Positions 46,187 through 60,551 of a stretch of 64,000 bases of DNA are shown here, in pieces (position 1 is the first letter of the stretch; every line of letters begins with the position of its first letter). Position numbers and translations under genes: made by a program. Source of the stretch: Syngnathus acus. Its lineage: Eukaryota; Chordata; Actinopteri; Syngnathiformes; Syngnathidae. The stretch covers positions 10,305,956 through 10,369,955 of the forward strand of contig NC_051095.1 of the NCBI RefSeq assembly GCF_901709675.1. Reading direction: 5' to 3'. The notes under the pieces were generated by a model that saw only the letters and a program-made list of their open reading frames with translations, was not told the DNA's origin and did no database searches.

Positions 46187-49100
46187 GTGGGAAGTTCTAA
46201 ACGTGTCGTTTATTAATATACTACTGACCATAAAACAATGACGTGTAAAGTAGTTGCGATTGTACTGCGTGGATTTTATTGTGAGCAACGAAGCTTTTAC
46301 TACACATACAATACCAGACGATGAATCGTAACACGTGTAACAAGGGTAGAACATTACAACTGCAGTCGCGCTATCATTTTAAACCGCCGTTTTAGTAATT
46401 TGTAAAATTAGCGACTTTTAAAATATATACTTTTATATATTTTTATACTTGCCTAGTGCCCACGTTTTTTTCTGATGCGTTAACATAACTTTGAAACTCA
46501 ATGTGTTATAACGTGTTTTATACCTTTTCATTATTTTTTTTTTAAACCTTCACTTGCTTTCTGGTGTTCGGAGTGTTGCTTCAGTTCAACACAAACACTG
46601 CAGTGTGAAGCATCCCTCAAATGAAGAGATAAATACTTCATATGGGTGTGCTGGTGTATCTAAGTCGTGAGTACATGAACCTTTTCAGAAGTCTGCGATG
46701 AAGGTATTTGTTTAGATTGTTATGATAGTATGTGGTATGCAACGGGTTACAAGAACATAGACACCAGAGTCTGGTCACTGACCAGACCATATGACGTCAC
46801 TACACGTGGGCAAATAAATAGACTCAGAGAAGTTGCTGTGAGCCATGGCGGAAGGTGACCTGTCTGTTATTGGTTGACTTGTATGGAAAAGCCTTGAGCA
46901 TTTAAGATATACTTGAAATCCAGCTTTGTCCTCTTCTCCCGTACTTGAAAGACAATCCACAGCCCAGGAGTTGAAGTTGTTGTACTCATTTTTTTCACAA
47001 TACATTTAGCTTATTAGGATGCAATTAAACCTAAACTGGAAAACCATTGTGTTGCACTACAGTATTAAGTTACACCTCCAGGCCCAACTAGTAGTCATGT
47101 GTCATGCACTAGTATCCTGGAATCTACTTGTATCATCAAAATTACCACTTGTTTTGCCTCACTTGTAATATGAAGTTGTACTCGCACTAGTATCCCAAAT
47201 TTGTCTTACTAGTGAGGATAAATAGCACACTTGTCCTGGACCTTTTAGTCTGGATATCAAGGGTATCAAAGAAATGCTGGAACAGCATGCAATGACACCA
47301 AATGAGAATTGATTGTGGACATACTTTGTTGCTAGTTGAGCGACAAAGTTGCTAAGTTGACAACACTGTCACTCGATGTTTGGAGGCACTGAAGGATAAA
47401 CACGGGTCCACTAGTTTTTGGTCAGGCTCTGGACACGCATTGATATTCAGGTCATACTTTTCACAATACAGAATGCTGCTATATTATGTTTAGGAATGGG
47501 GTAATATTGATACTTTGTGTAATTGTATTGGGTACTTTTGAATTCTACTGATAGCAGGCAGTGATATTTAAGGCGAAGTTTTCCTCACTAATTGGTGCCT
47601 AATTGGATGTTTGAAATGTAATGTGTCGTGATGTAACTGAAGTGTGTCAAAGTTGACTGGTTTCGGAATTCACAGTCAATCTGGTCTGTTTTCAGAGAAT
47701 TGCTCATCAGCAAAATACTTAACTTTTTCTTAACTACATCAAATATCACAGCACTCATGGCCGAAGAGAAAAAAGGCAGTCCATAAATCTTTATGTGGGG
47801 ATTGTGAAACACTATTTTGCACAGTTGGACTTTGATTTGGAATGCTTAAAGTGTTGTGTGAGCAAGTCATCAAGTAACATGCTTTCTTCAGCCTGTTAGC
47901 ATGTCTAGCATTTCTGTATATCAGTAAAGTATGCGGGTATGGTTTGACTTACCATGAAAACTCTAAAAATGTATAGAAAGTAACAAATGGTTTCTAATTT
48001 TGGCTTACAAGCAAAATGCTCTTCACGAGAGTTTGGGTGGAATGTTAATGCAAAGCTTTCAGTCAATGTGCGTCACTGACTTGGCTTCAATATATCAGTC
48101 ATTGTATTACTTCCTGTAATGGTCAGTGATTACCTCATTCTTTCTAATCATCTCAGCTGACCACAGAGGTCAGAGGCTACTGGGGCAAAGTTGAGTGGGC
48201 AGAGCAACTTGATTTGACTTGTACTATGTAAAACGTTTAGAAAGTTCTGCTTTTCTTATCTTTAGAAATTATTTTGAAAAAGACAAAATAATGCGTTATA
48301 GACAATATTTAAATGAGAAAAAAAAAACCTTATCTCAGTGATTTGATCTGGCTTTAAATCAATAAAATGGTAGATTACTAATCAATAAGAGAGAACGAGA
48401 AACAAGGGTGTTGTTTAAAGCAGTCACAACTGAGTCAGAGACGCAACGGTCTTACCTGTCTGTTAGAGGTAAGTGGGAAAGAAAATGTTAGGCCATGGGT
48501 GTGCGGATATTTGGGAGAATTATTGGTAATATATTAACATTGCTACAATGCTTAGTGGCGTTTTCATAAACTTAAAGAGTAACAGGAAAGTTGAGAAGCT
48601 CTACGGTATTGTACTGCAGTCAAACTAGATTTCCTTTTCGTGTGGAATGTATCCTGTAGAATTAGTGCTTCAAGTGGATCTATTTCAAATAATCACCTCA
48701 CGTCTTTCTTTACGTAAGAGACTCTTTAGCTGTCAAACCTGAATTGGTGTGCAATGCATTAAGACTCTGAAATCTGAAGAACAAAAAGATCAAAAACGTT
48801 TCATTTTCAATGTTGAAGTTACAAACATTTACTGTGTTTGAATGTGAAATTCCAAACCAAATGTCAAGGAATGCCATTTCCCCCCCCCCCTTGGAGACAA
48901 TTATTGAGGTTATCTGATTGACTGAAACTATTTTGATTATCCCTGTCTGTAATGATTCTGAATCTGGGTTTAAGGTCATTTTTTTCCCATCTTCAGGGTT
49001 CCCATGGAAGAAAACCTCTATGTTTATTGTCAAACTAATGCCACCTCTTGTAGTTTTAACCTCATACGCACACATGGGCACGAACTTGTTCAACAAGGTT

Positions 49101-49339
49101 TTGGGTGAACCATTGACACCCTCAAAAGGATGTTTGTGGATAAGCATGAGGGCTAATGCTGTGTTTGATTTGAAAGTGTGGGTGCTTTCTTGTCATCATT
49201 TCTGAAGCGCTTCAAATGTGCTCTATGTGATGTAATGATACATTATGCTGCATTGAAAGTGAGATCAGCAGATACACTGTGAGTAATTTGTGATGTTATC
49301 ATCCACGCCAACATCGACTCATTTCCTCCTCGTTACAGG
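46187..49339. other. AT-rich sequence, probably acsl1 5' intron
   Basis: Only short ORFs occur. No repeats with clear ends and no conserved coding blocks were seen. If the upstream non-coding exon near 46.15 kb is right, this is the first intron of acsl1. Confidence 0.3.
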
Positions 49340-49501
49340 TACACTCCTGGCCTAAAACAACTCATACACTCCTTTACCTCAGGGTGTCCCTAAAACCACT
49401 CCGGCTTTCAGAGTCCAAATTCTTCCTGTGCTCATCAAGCACTCCACCTCCACCAAGTGCAAGGCCCAAGCATCACCATCTGATCCCTCCTCATCACAAT
49501 A

Positions 49502-52500
49502 ATGCTGAGCCCGGAGTTCTTGCAGAAGCTGAGACTGCCAGATCTGGATTCCGTCAGTCAGTACCTTCAGGGTCTGTCCACATCGACTTTAATCAGCATG
49601 GGGGCGATCACAGCTGCAACAACCTTCTATATGGCAACGCGACCAAAAGCCCTGCCACCCATCTGCGATCTCAAGATGCAGTCGCTCGAAATTGCGGTGA
49701 GTTTGGGGTCACTCTGCTTGGACGCAAATTCAATTGAAATCAAAGGTCTGTCTATATCAAGATTATTACAATTCAAGAAGAATAACAAAATAGCTACACC
49801 AAATTTTGTAACAAAATAAAATAAATAAAAACCAAAATGCTTTAAAAAAAAAAAGAAAAAAAATTTGAAACCACATCTGAAATGTATACATTTATCACAA
49901 AACCATAGCGGAAATGTCCATCTTTTTTGTTGTCATCACTTTATAGCATACCTACATGAGGCCTCAGGGTTAATTTTAAATGTATTAATTTTGTTATTGC
50001 TGTACAGAAGAAGGAAGGTCAAAGAGAATTGTGGTTAATTAACTTTATCACATAATGGGGACTTTTTTTAATCATGCACTGAACAGTTGAAAATAAAAAA
50101 CAATACTAAAACTAAAGTAAATCATTTTTTTTAAACAATAACAAAAAACTAATAACTAAGAACCTCCTCTAAAAGCTAAGACTAGTTGAATTTCAAAAAC
50201 ACAAGCCAAACAAAATAAAAAGTAACTATCTTGAAAAATCCACAATTATTTAACTCGTCTTTGTTCTTAAAGCCTGTAGTATCATTTCATATGTATTTAT
50301 AGTCTCCCGAATGGTATCGGGGTCAGCTCCTGTAGCATAACAGATCACTGTTGTTTTTATGCAAATTAAATGTCATAGCATTTGTGGAAATTTCGAATCA
50401 GCGGCTGATGAATGAATGAACAATTGTTGTATTTGCCTTTTTTTTTCCCCAGGGCGGAGAATACATACACCAATCGACTCTGCTAGACGGTGATGATCTC
50501 TTGACACGTTTCTATGACGATGCGAATACAATGTATGAATTCTTCCTGAAGGGTGCTCAAGTATCCAGTAAGTGATTTGATGCACCCAACTGACATGACT
50601 ACACACGTTAACATGGTTAACTTTTTTATTTTTTAAATGTGAAAGACCCAACACATGATTGGTCAAAGATTGTCCCGTGTTCTCTTACTGCTCTCGTAGT
50701 GCGTGTAAGATGGCTGATTCAGCACACCACTCACATGACGCCACCTCCTCACATAATTGGAGGCCTCTCCTCTTCCAACCCAGAACGCCGGAAAATACAA
50801 ATGTGGTTGTAGACGATGAAGCAGAGGAAGCTAGGCTAACGTTGGGCTTATCTTCTTACTACATTGTGGTTACAAACGCGTCTCCTTTCACGCGGTGAAA
50901 GATTTGGGGGACATGTCATACACTTAACACAACCAAATTCTCTTCCATCTGTGAAGTTTGCTCACGGGTCACCGTAGAGGGAGAAGGGACCCATTCTACG
51001 AGAAGAGCTGAACAAAGTGGCAGGTTGGAGAGGCGTGTGGGCTTCCCTTTTTATGCTACTGCTGCCCTCATGACCCAACCACAGATAAGCGGAAGAAGTT
51101 GGATGGATCAACATAAAACAAAAATAGAACAATGGGCAAATGTGGCTAAAAACATTTTGATACAAAAGTAAAATAGTTATTGATTATATTATTGAAATGG
51201 TACACAATAACAATTGTGTTGTTTGTCTGTTCTTGAGCACATGTAGGTAGTAGGAAAAAAAAAAATGGTTTTACCAAGTGGTTAATATATGCATGTTACC
51301 TTTCAAGATTAGCACACAATGCATCAGCGCCATTATGTATGTAGTGTTTATTGTGTGACCTATTTACAAATTTGACACCAAATGTTGCTATCTTTAGACT
51401 TAAAATAAGTTTGTGTGCAGGACAGTGCTTCAAATCCTGAGTGTAGAAACAGCTTAATAGAGAGAAATGGCGATTGGATCAAGCTATTTAAAAAATATAC
51501 CTCTTGTGTTTTGATTTTTTTTTTTTTCCTTTGAGATAATGGACCATTCCTGGGCTCCAGAAAACCCAAAGGTGCCTATGAATGGATGTCTTACCAAAAG
51601 GTAAGCCTGAGCACAATCTGCAACAAAAGCACGGCTGAGATGGATGCTATCAATTCCATTGCCCCTCAAAATTGATTGAGTTTTGTAATTAGTTAACGTT
51701 GAACCGGTTATGCAGGTGTTTCATGCCTTAATTTAATGGTGTAGTTTTGAACATACAGTAGCATGCAAACCAAAATTTCATATATAGTTCCCTGGGCATT
51801 TTTGTTGAATCGCACTACTACTACTCTATGGAATCACAATGAGCAAAAATAGAAACCCCATGTCACACTAGACATGTCATGTATGTGTTTTAGGTAATGG
51901 AGCGAACAGAAAATCTTGGGTCTGCTTTTCTTTATAAAGGACACTCCAAGACCAATGACCCCAACATTGGCATCTTCTCTCAGAACAGACCTGAGGTAAA
52001 AAAAAAAAAAAAAAAATGCGCTTAGCGATAACTCAGACGTCTCTCAAGTAAAAACTGTTAATTGGTGTTATCTCTTTTTTGTGTCAAAATTTAGTGGACA
52101 ATCACCGAGCTGGCTTGCTACACCTATTCCCTGGTGTCTGTGCCGCTTTATGACACACTTGGTGCAGAAGCCATCAACTACATTATAGACAAAGGTAAGA
52201 AGCCATCACAGAGAAACTGATGAAAAGTTTAAGTCTTTCTTTTTTAAGTATTTGCTGTAGGTTGCACACGTGACTTGATTTTCTTTGTGGTTTTTGTTGT
52301 AGCCTCCATCTCGAGCATAGTATGTGACGTGGCAGATAAAGTCAGCCTGGTACTTGACTGCGTGAAGGACAGGAAACACTCCGTGAAAACCATTGTTGTA
52401 ATGGAGCCTCCCGCCGACGAGCTGGTGAGCAGAGGCAAGCAATCTGGAATTGACATCCTCAGCCTACGAGAGATGGAGGTCGGTAAAAATGCTTGTTTAT

Positions 52501-55500
52501 TTCTGAAATGTCCTACTTGTCTGTTCAACATATTGACTTTTGCTCTCCTCATTTTTCTTCGTCATTGGACAGGCCATCGGAAAGGCTAACCATCATCAAC
52601 CTGTGGTAAGCGACTATTAGCTTTTTAGTATGATTTCAGCAGCCAAAAATCACAAGGGTGTATGATTGTGAATGATTTATTTTTCAACCTGAATACTTCA
52701 ACGTCTGCAGCCTCCCAGATCTGACGATATGGCCATTATTTGCTTCACTAGTGGAACAACAGGTGATGCTCGTACTCTCCACATACTCGCAGACACACGC
52801 TAGCACACACACATAACGCTTATGCTATTAAACACGTGTTGTTTCAGGTAACCCAAAGGGAGCCATGTTGTTGCATCGGAATATTGTGGCCAACTGTTCA
52901 GCCTTCCTTAAAATAACACAGGTGAGGCACCAATGTCATATCTGACATGTTTGTACACGAGGCTCAGGAAATGGATGAGTATTATTTTCCATATTTTGGT
53001 CTGGAACAAATCTTAAGCTGCCACATTTCTACAAACAAGTCGTCACAAATTGAGCTGCGGTCGATATCAGTTTTTATTTGTTTGCTTTTGGTGCTCAACT
53101 TGACGAAGGTAGATTAGGTTCAACACTTTTTAATTATAATTTATCACACTGTCTGCTTGTTTGTGTGTGTCTGTGTCACTGGAAATACCTAGGCCTCCTG
53201 TCCTTTGGGGCCCAGTGATATCCATATCTCATATCTTCCCTTGGCTCACATGTTTGAGAGAGTTGTACAGGTATGTTATTAGTTGTTATTTCCTCTCAGA
53301 TGACCTTAATAGAAAAAGAACTGTAGTTCTTAATATACAGTGGTTAATTAATTTGATGTAATACATGAGACTATTACTGAATCAGCAAGGTAATGCCAAA
53401 TTATATTATTAAAGCGTAAATATAATCTTTTTTGTTATCAGTAGATTTTCTCTTTTAGAAAATGAGTGGAAAAAAATACCAAAGCGCCTTTTTATCTCTT
53501 GATAATTATGTCAAATATATTTGTTTACTTGCATTCTTGACCAGAGTCATTTGTTTCAGAGTCTGCATGAGAACACGAATGGTGTCATCGATTTTTTTTC
53601 ATGGCAGATGTTATTTGTGTGTTTCTCAATGATTTGTCATCCACTTTTTCTTCTGGATCTTTACATTTGTTGTATAGGGAGTGATGATGGTTCAGGGGGC
53701 CAAGATTGGATATTTCCAGGGAGATATTCGTCTTCTGATGGATGATCTCTGTACACTAAAGCCTACAGTGTTCCCTGTGGTACCCCGACTTCTAAACCGA
53801 ATGTTTGATAAGGTGGGGTCTTAATAAGTGGAGCTTTGTAATATGCAATTATAATATAAGAATATAATATGCATTGCCCTTTTTCAGATCTTTGGGCAGG
53901 CTAACACTTCTCTGAAGCGCTGGCTGCTGGATTTTGCATATAGTCGGAAGGCGGCCGAGATGTTGAAAGGCATTGTGAGGAGAGACAGCATCTGGGATAA
54001 ATTGATCTTCAGAAAGGTTCAGGTTAGTCGAGCTTTTTTTATTCCCCTCGTTAATTCCAGCCGACGGCAGTGGACAGTTTATATAGAGTCACATAGAATA
54101 TATTGCAAACAAAATGTTCTACTTTAAAGGTATGAAGCTGGCAGTAGTGTTGATTATGTATAATAACTTTTTTGTTGTGCCCTGCACAGGCTAGCCTTGG
54201 GGGCCGCGTACGTCTGATGATAACAGGGGCTGCTCCCATTTCGCCCACTGTCCTCACTTTCCTCCGAGCTGCGTTAGGCTGTCAGGTAACAACTGCATTT
54301 CTTACAAGATTCTCTCACAATGATCAAGTACCACAAAGTTCTGGCATCTAATCTGTGACAACCACAATTACAATCCTTTTTTTCTTTTATCAAAACCTGG
54401 TGTTGTATTAGGAGTGATAGAAAATCAGGATGACGGCAAGAGCAGTAATAGCAGTTTTGTTTCATCTCAGTTTTACGAAGGCTATGGACAGACAGAATGC
54501 ACCGCTGGTTGCACCATGACCATGCCCGGTGACTGGACTGCAGGTACAACTCTCCTTCTGAGTTAATGATAAAGTATCGTGTACAGTAGACCAGCAGAAA
54601 ATGAGGTATTGCATTGACATTTTCCAGGTCACGTTGGCGCTCCTCTGCCTTGTAATTTTATCAAGCTGGTAGATGTGGCTGAAATGAATTACCTGGCCAA
54701 AAATGGCGAAGGAGAGGTGACAGACACATCAAAACTTAACTAAACATGCATTCAGAATCCTAACGTTGTTGTCCGTGTTTTAGGTGTGTGTGAAAGGTCC
54801 CAACGTGTTCCAGGGTTATCTTAACGATCCAGAGAAGACTGCAGAGGCTCTCGACGCTGACGGATGGGTTCACACAGGCGACATCGGAAAATGGCTTCCG
54901 GTGGGGATTGCAAGCTATGTACTCTCCTTGCAGTACTTCAGAGGATCTGGAAAAGTAATGGCAATATTTGTTTGCAGAACGGCACACTGAAGATTGTGGA
55001 TAGGAAGAAGCACATCTTCAAACTTGCTCAGGGGGAATACATAGCTCCTGAGAAGATAGAGAATGTCTATGTGAGAAGTGATGCAGTGGCACAGGTTTTT
55101 GTGCATGGGGACAGCCTACAGGTAAGTGAGGTTGTGTAAAATGATTGCTATAGCGTAGGATGATTCCAGAGTATTGTAATTGTGCCAATGTTTTGCCTTG
55201 TCTATTTTAGATACAAAATCCTTGCAGCACCTCATCTTGCTTTTGTTCTCTTCCCCAAAGGCTTTTCTGGTAGCAGTGGTGGTTCCGGACCACGAATTCC
55301 TGTGCGGTTGGACCAAGAGGACCATGGGAGTGGAGGGCAGCTACAATGCACTTTGTAGTCGAGCGGTAAAAAAATGACAACATTGAATGTTTCTTATCAG
55401 AGTAGTAATAGCTTGGTTGCACTCCTGTGTTTATTGAGTTTTCTTTTTCTGTCTGCACAGGATGTCAAGGCAGCCATCTTGGAGGACATGGTGCGACTCG

Positions 55501-55793
55501 GCAAGGAAGCAGGCCTCAAGTCTTTTGAACAGGTACAAAAAGACTCAACTATAAAGCAATGTGACAGTTGATGTTTTGTCTATCTCACTGTTTGAATCTG
55601 CTTTGTTGTGCTCTTGACCCAATTGTCTTCTGTAACAATCTGTGTCTTCCAGGTGAAGGCCATCTATCTCCATACTGAGCTGTTCTCAGTCACCAATGGT
55701 CTGCTCACGCCAACACTAAAAGCCAAGAGGAATGAATTGAGACAATACTTCAGATCACAAATAGATGAGCTATATGGCAGCATCAAGATGTAG
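49502..55793 (+). CDS. acsl1: Long-chain acyl-CoA synthetase 1, 20 coding exons, 698 aa
   Basis: ACSL1 joins long-chain fatty acids to CoA using ATP, at the ER and outer mitochondrial membrane. Exons are 49502-49696, 50453-50567, 51536-51600, 51894-51995, 52095-52194, 52303-52478, 52573-52605, 52711-52762, 52848-52921, 53193-53270, 53678-53812, 53888-54022, 54190-54285, 54471-54543, 54628-54716, 54784-54900, 54978-55121, 55261-55365, 55461-55532 and 55653-55793. The total is 2097 nt, and 698 aa equals the human length. A membrane anchor lies at residues 27-45. The AMP-binding motif FTSGTTGNPKGA starts at residue 274 and crosses exons 8-9. FYEGYGQTE (exon 14), [10 protein letters not shown] (exon 16) and [18 protein letters not shown] (exon 17) are the expected adenylate-forming and fatty-acyl-CoA-synthetase signatures. 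No disruption was found. The donor after residue 214 is GTCGGT; the nearby GGTAAA would break the frame. Teleosts often have two acsl1 copies; which one this is was not determined. Confidence 0.97.
50935..51115 (+). mobile_element. 3' fragment of an RTE/Rex-like LINE
   Basis: The stretch GATAAGCGGAAGAAGTTGGATGGAT at 51085-51109 is the typical end of fish Rex-like LINEs (a GATAAGCGGAAGAAG box, then GATG repeats). The sequence before it has the matching C-terminal coding flavour. It lies on the plus strand in an acsl1 intron, 5'-truncated. The Rex3 at 7.8 kb has the same GATAAGCGGAAGAAG box on the minus strand. Confidence 0.6.
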
Positions 55794-57372
55794 GAGTTCA
55801 GGAAGACGTGTGAATTGAAAGACAGCCGAGAACAAAGCTGGAACATGCAGACCAAATGTCAGAACATGCCAATTCACTCCAAATGAATGTTTTACCTCAG
55901 ATTTTCTACTGTGGGATTTTAATGACCGAAGTGCATTTTCCCCACAACTTAAACCATTCACCAGAAGTCCTTAATGCATGTCTGTGACACTCTCTTGTCA
56001 CAATAACCCTCAAGGCTGTAGAATTAGCATACTCTACAATATCTAGTTTTAGAACCCTGGATAGTAACTGCGGTGCCAATCTCATATGGTTTATGTTACC
56101 ATGACTCTTAGGAGCAGAGCTTTTCGACCTCAAGTCTTAAAAAGTAAGTGAGCACAAGCTATCTGCTGGAGAGGGGCGCGTTATCACCATGCCACTGGAT
56201 TTTCTGTGCTAATTCGTGTAGTCGATGCGTGTGCATGTGGCACATGCAGTGAATACATCGCCAAACTCAAATATAGCTCCATTCATTTTAGCTGAACATT
56301 TGAGTACATCTAAATGCCACTTATCAGAAGGTAACGCTAATCTGTGGAGCCAGCAAAACTCAATGCCTCTCTTCTCTTTTGCCTTTGACATGTTGACTCA
56401 GTGTAGTCCATCTGTTGTTTGAAAGATGTAGCAGATAAACTTGGTAGGGGCTCAATTATGTAAATTTTCCACAGTGTTAAATTGGTTGGCAAGAACTCCA
56501 AATACCCAGTTATTTGTATGCAAGCAATCCAAAATACATTTTTTCATAATGTGGTACAGAAAATGGATGAGTTTTCATACGGGCACACGCACGCACACAC
56601 GCAGAATAAAAAACATTACTTGCATTACTAAAAGAAGTTTAAAGAATAAGCATATTCCAATTGTAGTAAATTGTTTTTGTGAACAATGACTAAGCTTCAT
56701 TTAGAATACAACTAACATAAAAAGCCATAAATAATTGTAAGCCTCAGGAAAGGAATGATTAAAGGACAAAGGGAAAATATCTTAATATTTTTGTGATTTT
56801 AAACAAATCTGATATTAATGTGATTTTATTTCTTTACAATTATTGAAATGTGTATTAATCGGAACAACTGTGCTTGATCTTAGTTTTTTTTAACTTTATT
56901 TATATGAATTGAAATGTACGTTTTTAATTAAAAACGATCAAATGAGTTGTTTGCGTTTCTTTCTGCGTGTGTTTTCTGTACGTGTGAATGTGCGTGCTTG
57001 TGCGCGGGTTTGTGTGTACTTGCGTGTAAGTGCGGATCGCGCATTTTAGTCATTGTTCCTATTCGGACTGTTTTATAAGATGTACCTTTCCGCATCACGG
57101 ACCACAGTGCTGTTCCCCAAAAACTTTTTTAATAGCATATTAAAATAAAAACACAAGTGTTAATAATATATTAAATAAAATTCAAATTTGACATTTTACT
57201 ATTTTATCATTTTTATTTTTCCATTCTCTCGTTGTCGCACACCGTTAAACACCCCTGTAAATGTGAATGGTGCAACCCGGAACTTAAATGATTTTGCGGG
57301 AAGATTTGTCATTTTGGATTGGATTTATTTTGCAAACACTTGTAGTTCGATCTTCGTACTATAAACTCCAAG
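55794..57372 (+). other. acsl1 3' UTR and acsl1-cenpu intergenic DNA
   Basis: The 3' UTR of acsl1 starts at 55794; an AATAAA at about 56603 is one possible end. After it comes AT-rich sequence with a GT-rich stretch at 56950-57040. The cenpu 5' UTR should lie just before 57373. No other gene was seen. Confidence 0.4.
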
Positions 57373-60300
57373 ATGAGGTGAGATAAGTTTACAAATAAGA
57401 CCATCTTATGTTTTATCATGTCGGGCTAGTACGCACATTCAACAATGCTTTGTAAAGCTACAAACACAATGTCTTATGCCGTTATTGATACCTTTTGTTT
57501 TGTTTCGTTATACTGTTTAATATATTGGCTCACCTAAGTAATTGTAGCGTGTTTCTTTTTGGTATTGAAGGGAATGTGTGTTCTTTAGCTCCCTAAAAAG
57601 GTTCGTAGATTTTTTTTGATTTATTTCTTGATTTGTTTTTATTATGTGTTGCATAAAAAACATGAACGTCATATTTATGTTGTTTTGTTAATTCAATCCT
57701 GCAGAATGCGGCAAGTAAACACAAAATACCATTAAAAAGATGTAACTATTGTTAGAACATCAATATTTCCAGTGCTTGGGAATTACTGAAGTTCAAATGT
57801 ATATTACCTGTTTTCAGTTTTATTCTTCTAAGGCAATCTTGTTGTCTATAATGTTGAACATTACCTAATTTTCCTAACCATGAACTTTGAATTTAAAATA
57901 GTATGAATTGAAAAGTACTTAAATGCCTTGCTTCCACAGTACCCGAAAGAGCAGAAGCGTCAAGGCGGCGCCCATTGCACCAGTTGGCAACAAGGTGACT
58001 TGAAATACAAATACACTGTGATCTTCACATAAATATGTTACTCAATTGATTATGATGAAAGAAAATGTCCTTTTGTTTGGCATCCAGAAATCCTCATCTC
58101 TGGACTCTGGCAACCAATCTACAATTGGTAGTGCCAGTTTCTTAGAAGGGCTACAGGAAAAAAATGGTGAGTCTTTAAAAGGTCGGTCCATGTCACTATT
58201 AAGATTGTATTCATCTTTAGCCAACTTACTTCTGGACTTAGCTGTAAGAAGCTACAGTCTGTAACAATGAATGACAGACTTATGTTAGCTTGTGTCTCCA
58301 AGGTAACCCTCTGCACAGTACTGCCATAGAAGATGATTTCAACCTTTCAAAAGAGCCCCAGAAGACAAAAAGTCGAGTGGGGAAGAACATCACAAAGAAA
58401 GTGAATGAAGTGGTCAAAACCAGGTAGATTCTGCCGAGTAAACCACTAAACTTATAGTTGCAAATCACAGTGTTTATCAAACTTGGTGAATGCCAAAACC
58501 TTATTAAAAGACATGATATCATCGGCCACACAGCATAATTCTAAATAAAGTCATTTTTCGATATTTTCAAAACAATTTTTAAAGAACACATTGATATTTG
58601 TTAATTGGGACTTTGTCCTTTCACTCGTCAACACATCTGATTGAGGTTTTTGTTACAATATCAATAAAAAGACTACAAAATTTGTGGGTTTTTTTCCCCC
58701 TTTCTTTTAGGACTCAGAAAAATGAACCGGCAAAGGTAGAAAAGAAGAGAGGTTCACAGAGTAAAAAGTCAAGGGGCTCACAGGTACAGTAAAAATGTTG
58801 TCTTCTCCAATATTGTTTTTTGCAGAGAATTTGAGTATCTGAAAGTTGGTTTACCAGTAGTTGATGACAATGCTGTTGCCAAATGTCTGTCCTCAGGAAG
58901 AATCAGACACCGTCCCTTGCACCAAAAGGAGACAAAATCAAGTTCTGTCCTCTGATGGTGACACAGACGAGGACACAAGCTGGGTACTCAAGTACCTCAG
59001 CTTCAATGTTCTTGGTAGCTAATCGTCTTGTTCTAATCCTGTCCTTTGTTTTGATTTATTTAGAACCCAAGTCGAAAGAAAGCAAAAATCCAAAGTTTGG
59101 AGAGAACCTCAAAAAAGTTGACCAGAGGTACTGTAAAGGGCTAATGACTTAAAATGTACATTTCTTAAATTTGATGGCATGTACATGTAATGTACATTTC
59201 TTCACAAATAATTTCTTTTTATAGCATCTGCCTTGATTTAATCGCTTCTGGCCAAATGACAACCACAAGTGTTTCCAGTTGTCAGATGGGTTTTCGAATT
59301 CCTTCATTAATTATAACTGTACATGTAATGCATCTTTTCTTTAACAAAGCAGACAAAGTCCAAAGGAATGGGAAGAAAAGGAAAAAATCTCAAGGAGGAA
59401 CAGAGTTGGAAGTGGTGATGGAGGCCTTCCTCAATTTCTGTGATGAGTACAGGTACCCGTAATTGTTAACCAGAGCAGTTTGTATAAATAGAAATGTCTG
59501 CAACTTGAAACCTCACGTAAGTATTGGTGACAAAATGACTTGTGGGAAAAATATTTACTGTGTCTTACAGGGATTCTGTCGAGTCTAATGCTGTCAAGAA
59601 AGCAATTGATTGTTTCTCCAACAGTGTCAAGGAACAACTTCTTGAAAAGGTTGGTCTCCTTTGTTAAAAAAGAGGAGCTGTTGTGTATTGCCATCTCACA
59701 GTACACAATTATTGCAAAATGAAAGCTTATATTTTGGCCTTGCAATTTTCTTTCAGATGGCCTCAAATAGAGAGTTTAAGGCTCTGAAACGGGAAAATTC
59801 CAAGGTAACCAATCTCTGTCAGAGAGACTTTTTTTTTCCAGTTGTAGAAATCATAGATATATAACAAGTCTCAAATTGAATTAGCATTTTCTTATAAACG
59901 ATATGTACAACTTAAATCTTGTGAATGATGAAAATGTTTATGATCGCCCTATGTTAATCAAGTACATTTGCTTCATTTTGTTATTTTGACCCATGTGTGT
60001 GTCAGGTGAGCTCCATGATACGTACAAAGACACAGCAACTTTTGGATGCCAAGCATGAGCTAATAAGGTGAGGCATTTCTAAGAGAAAAACACCATCCCA
60101 AATACAGCAAATAATCAACTATAAATTTAATAACGTTTTTTTTATTAATAATTAAGAAGAGTAATGCAGCCATTTTCACTAATCTCAATAAATTGAGTTT
60201 GATATCACAGGAGCGCTTGTCTTTCTGACAGTTTTATACAGTACGGGTAGTAATTTCAATAGTATCATCCAATAGGGCGGAGCGGCTCGTGGACTTGCTG

Positions 60301-60551
60301 CAAAAAGAGAAAAATGACCTCAAACTAAGATTAGAAGATCTGAGAAGAAGCCAGGCTTTCCTCAAAGATATTAGAGGACTCACCCAAGTATATCTGGACT
60401 ACCGGACTGCACATCCAAAAGAGAAAGAGACAGTATGAACAGCTGCACTTGAAAACACGATAAGTACCCACATTGACACATGTTATTCTCTATCTTCTTC
60501 CTTTTGCAGTATGGTACATCCAGTGTAGCAGCTCAACTACTGGAGACCTAA
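57373..60551 (+). CDS. cenpu: Centromere protein U, 13 coding exons, 324 aa
   Basis: CENP-U is part of the CENP-O/P/Q/U/R group of the inner kinetochore, pairing with CENP-Q through a coiled coil. Exons are 57373-57377, 57940-57994, 58088-58166, 58303-58423, 58711-58783, 58897-58983, 59064-59127, 59350-59452, 59571-59649, 59757-59804, 60006-60067, 60276-60432 and 60510-60551 (975 nt). The first coding exon is only ATG plus two bases and joins to give MSTRKSRSVKAAP. Residues up to about 170 are basic, serine-rich and disordered. From about 185 on, a helical, leucine-rich C-terminal half (LEVVMEAFLNFCDEY, LVDLLQKEKNDLKLRLEDL) fits the CENP-Q-binding coiled coil. Human CENPU is longer (418 aa), mainly in the disordered part. 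Identification combines the coiled-coil layout with position between acsl1 and casp3, as in human 4q35. Confidence 0.82.
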
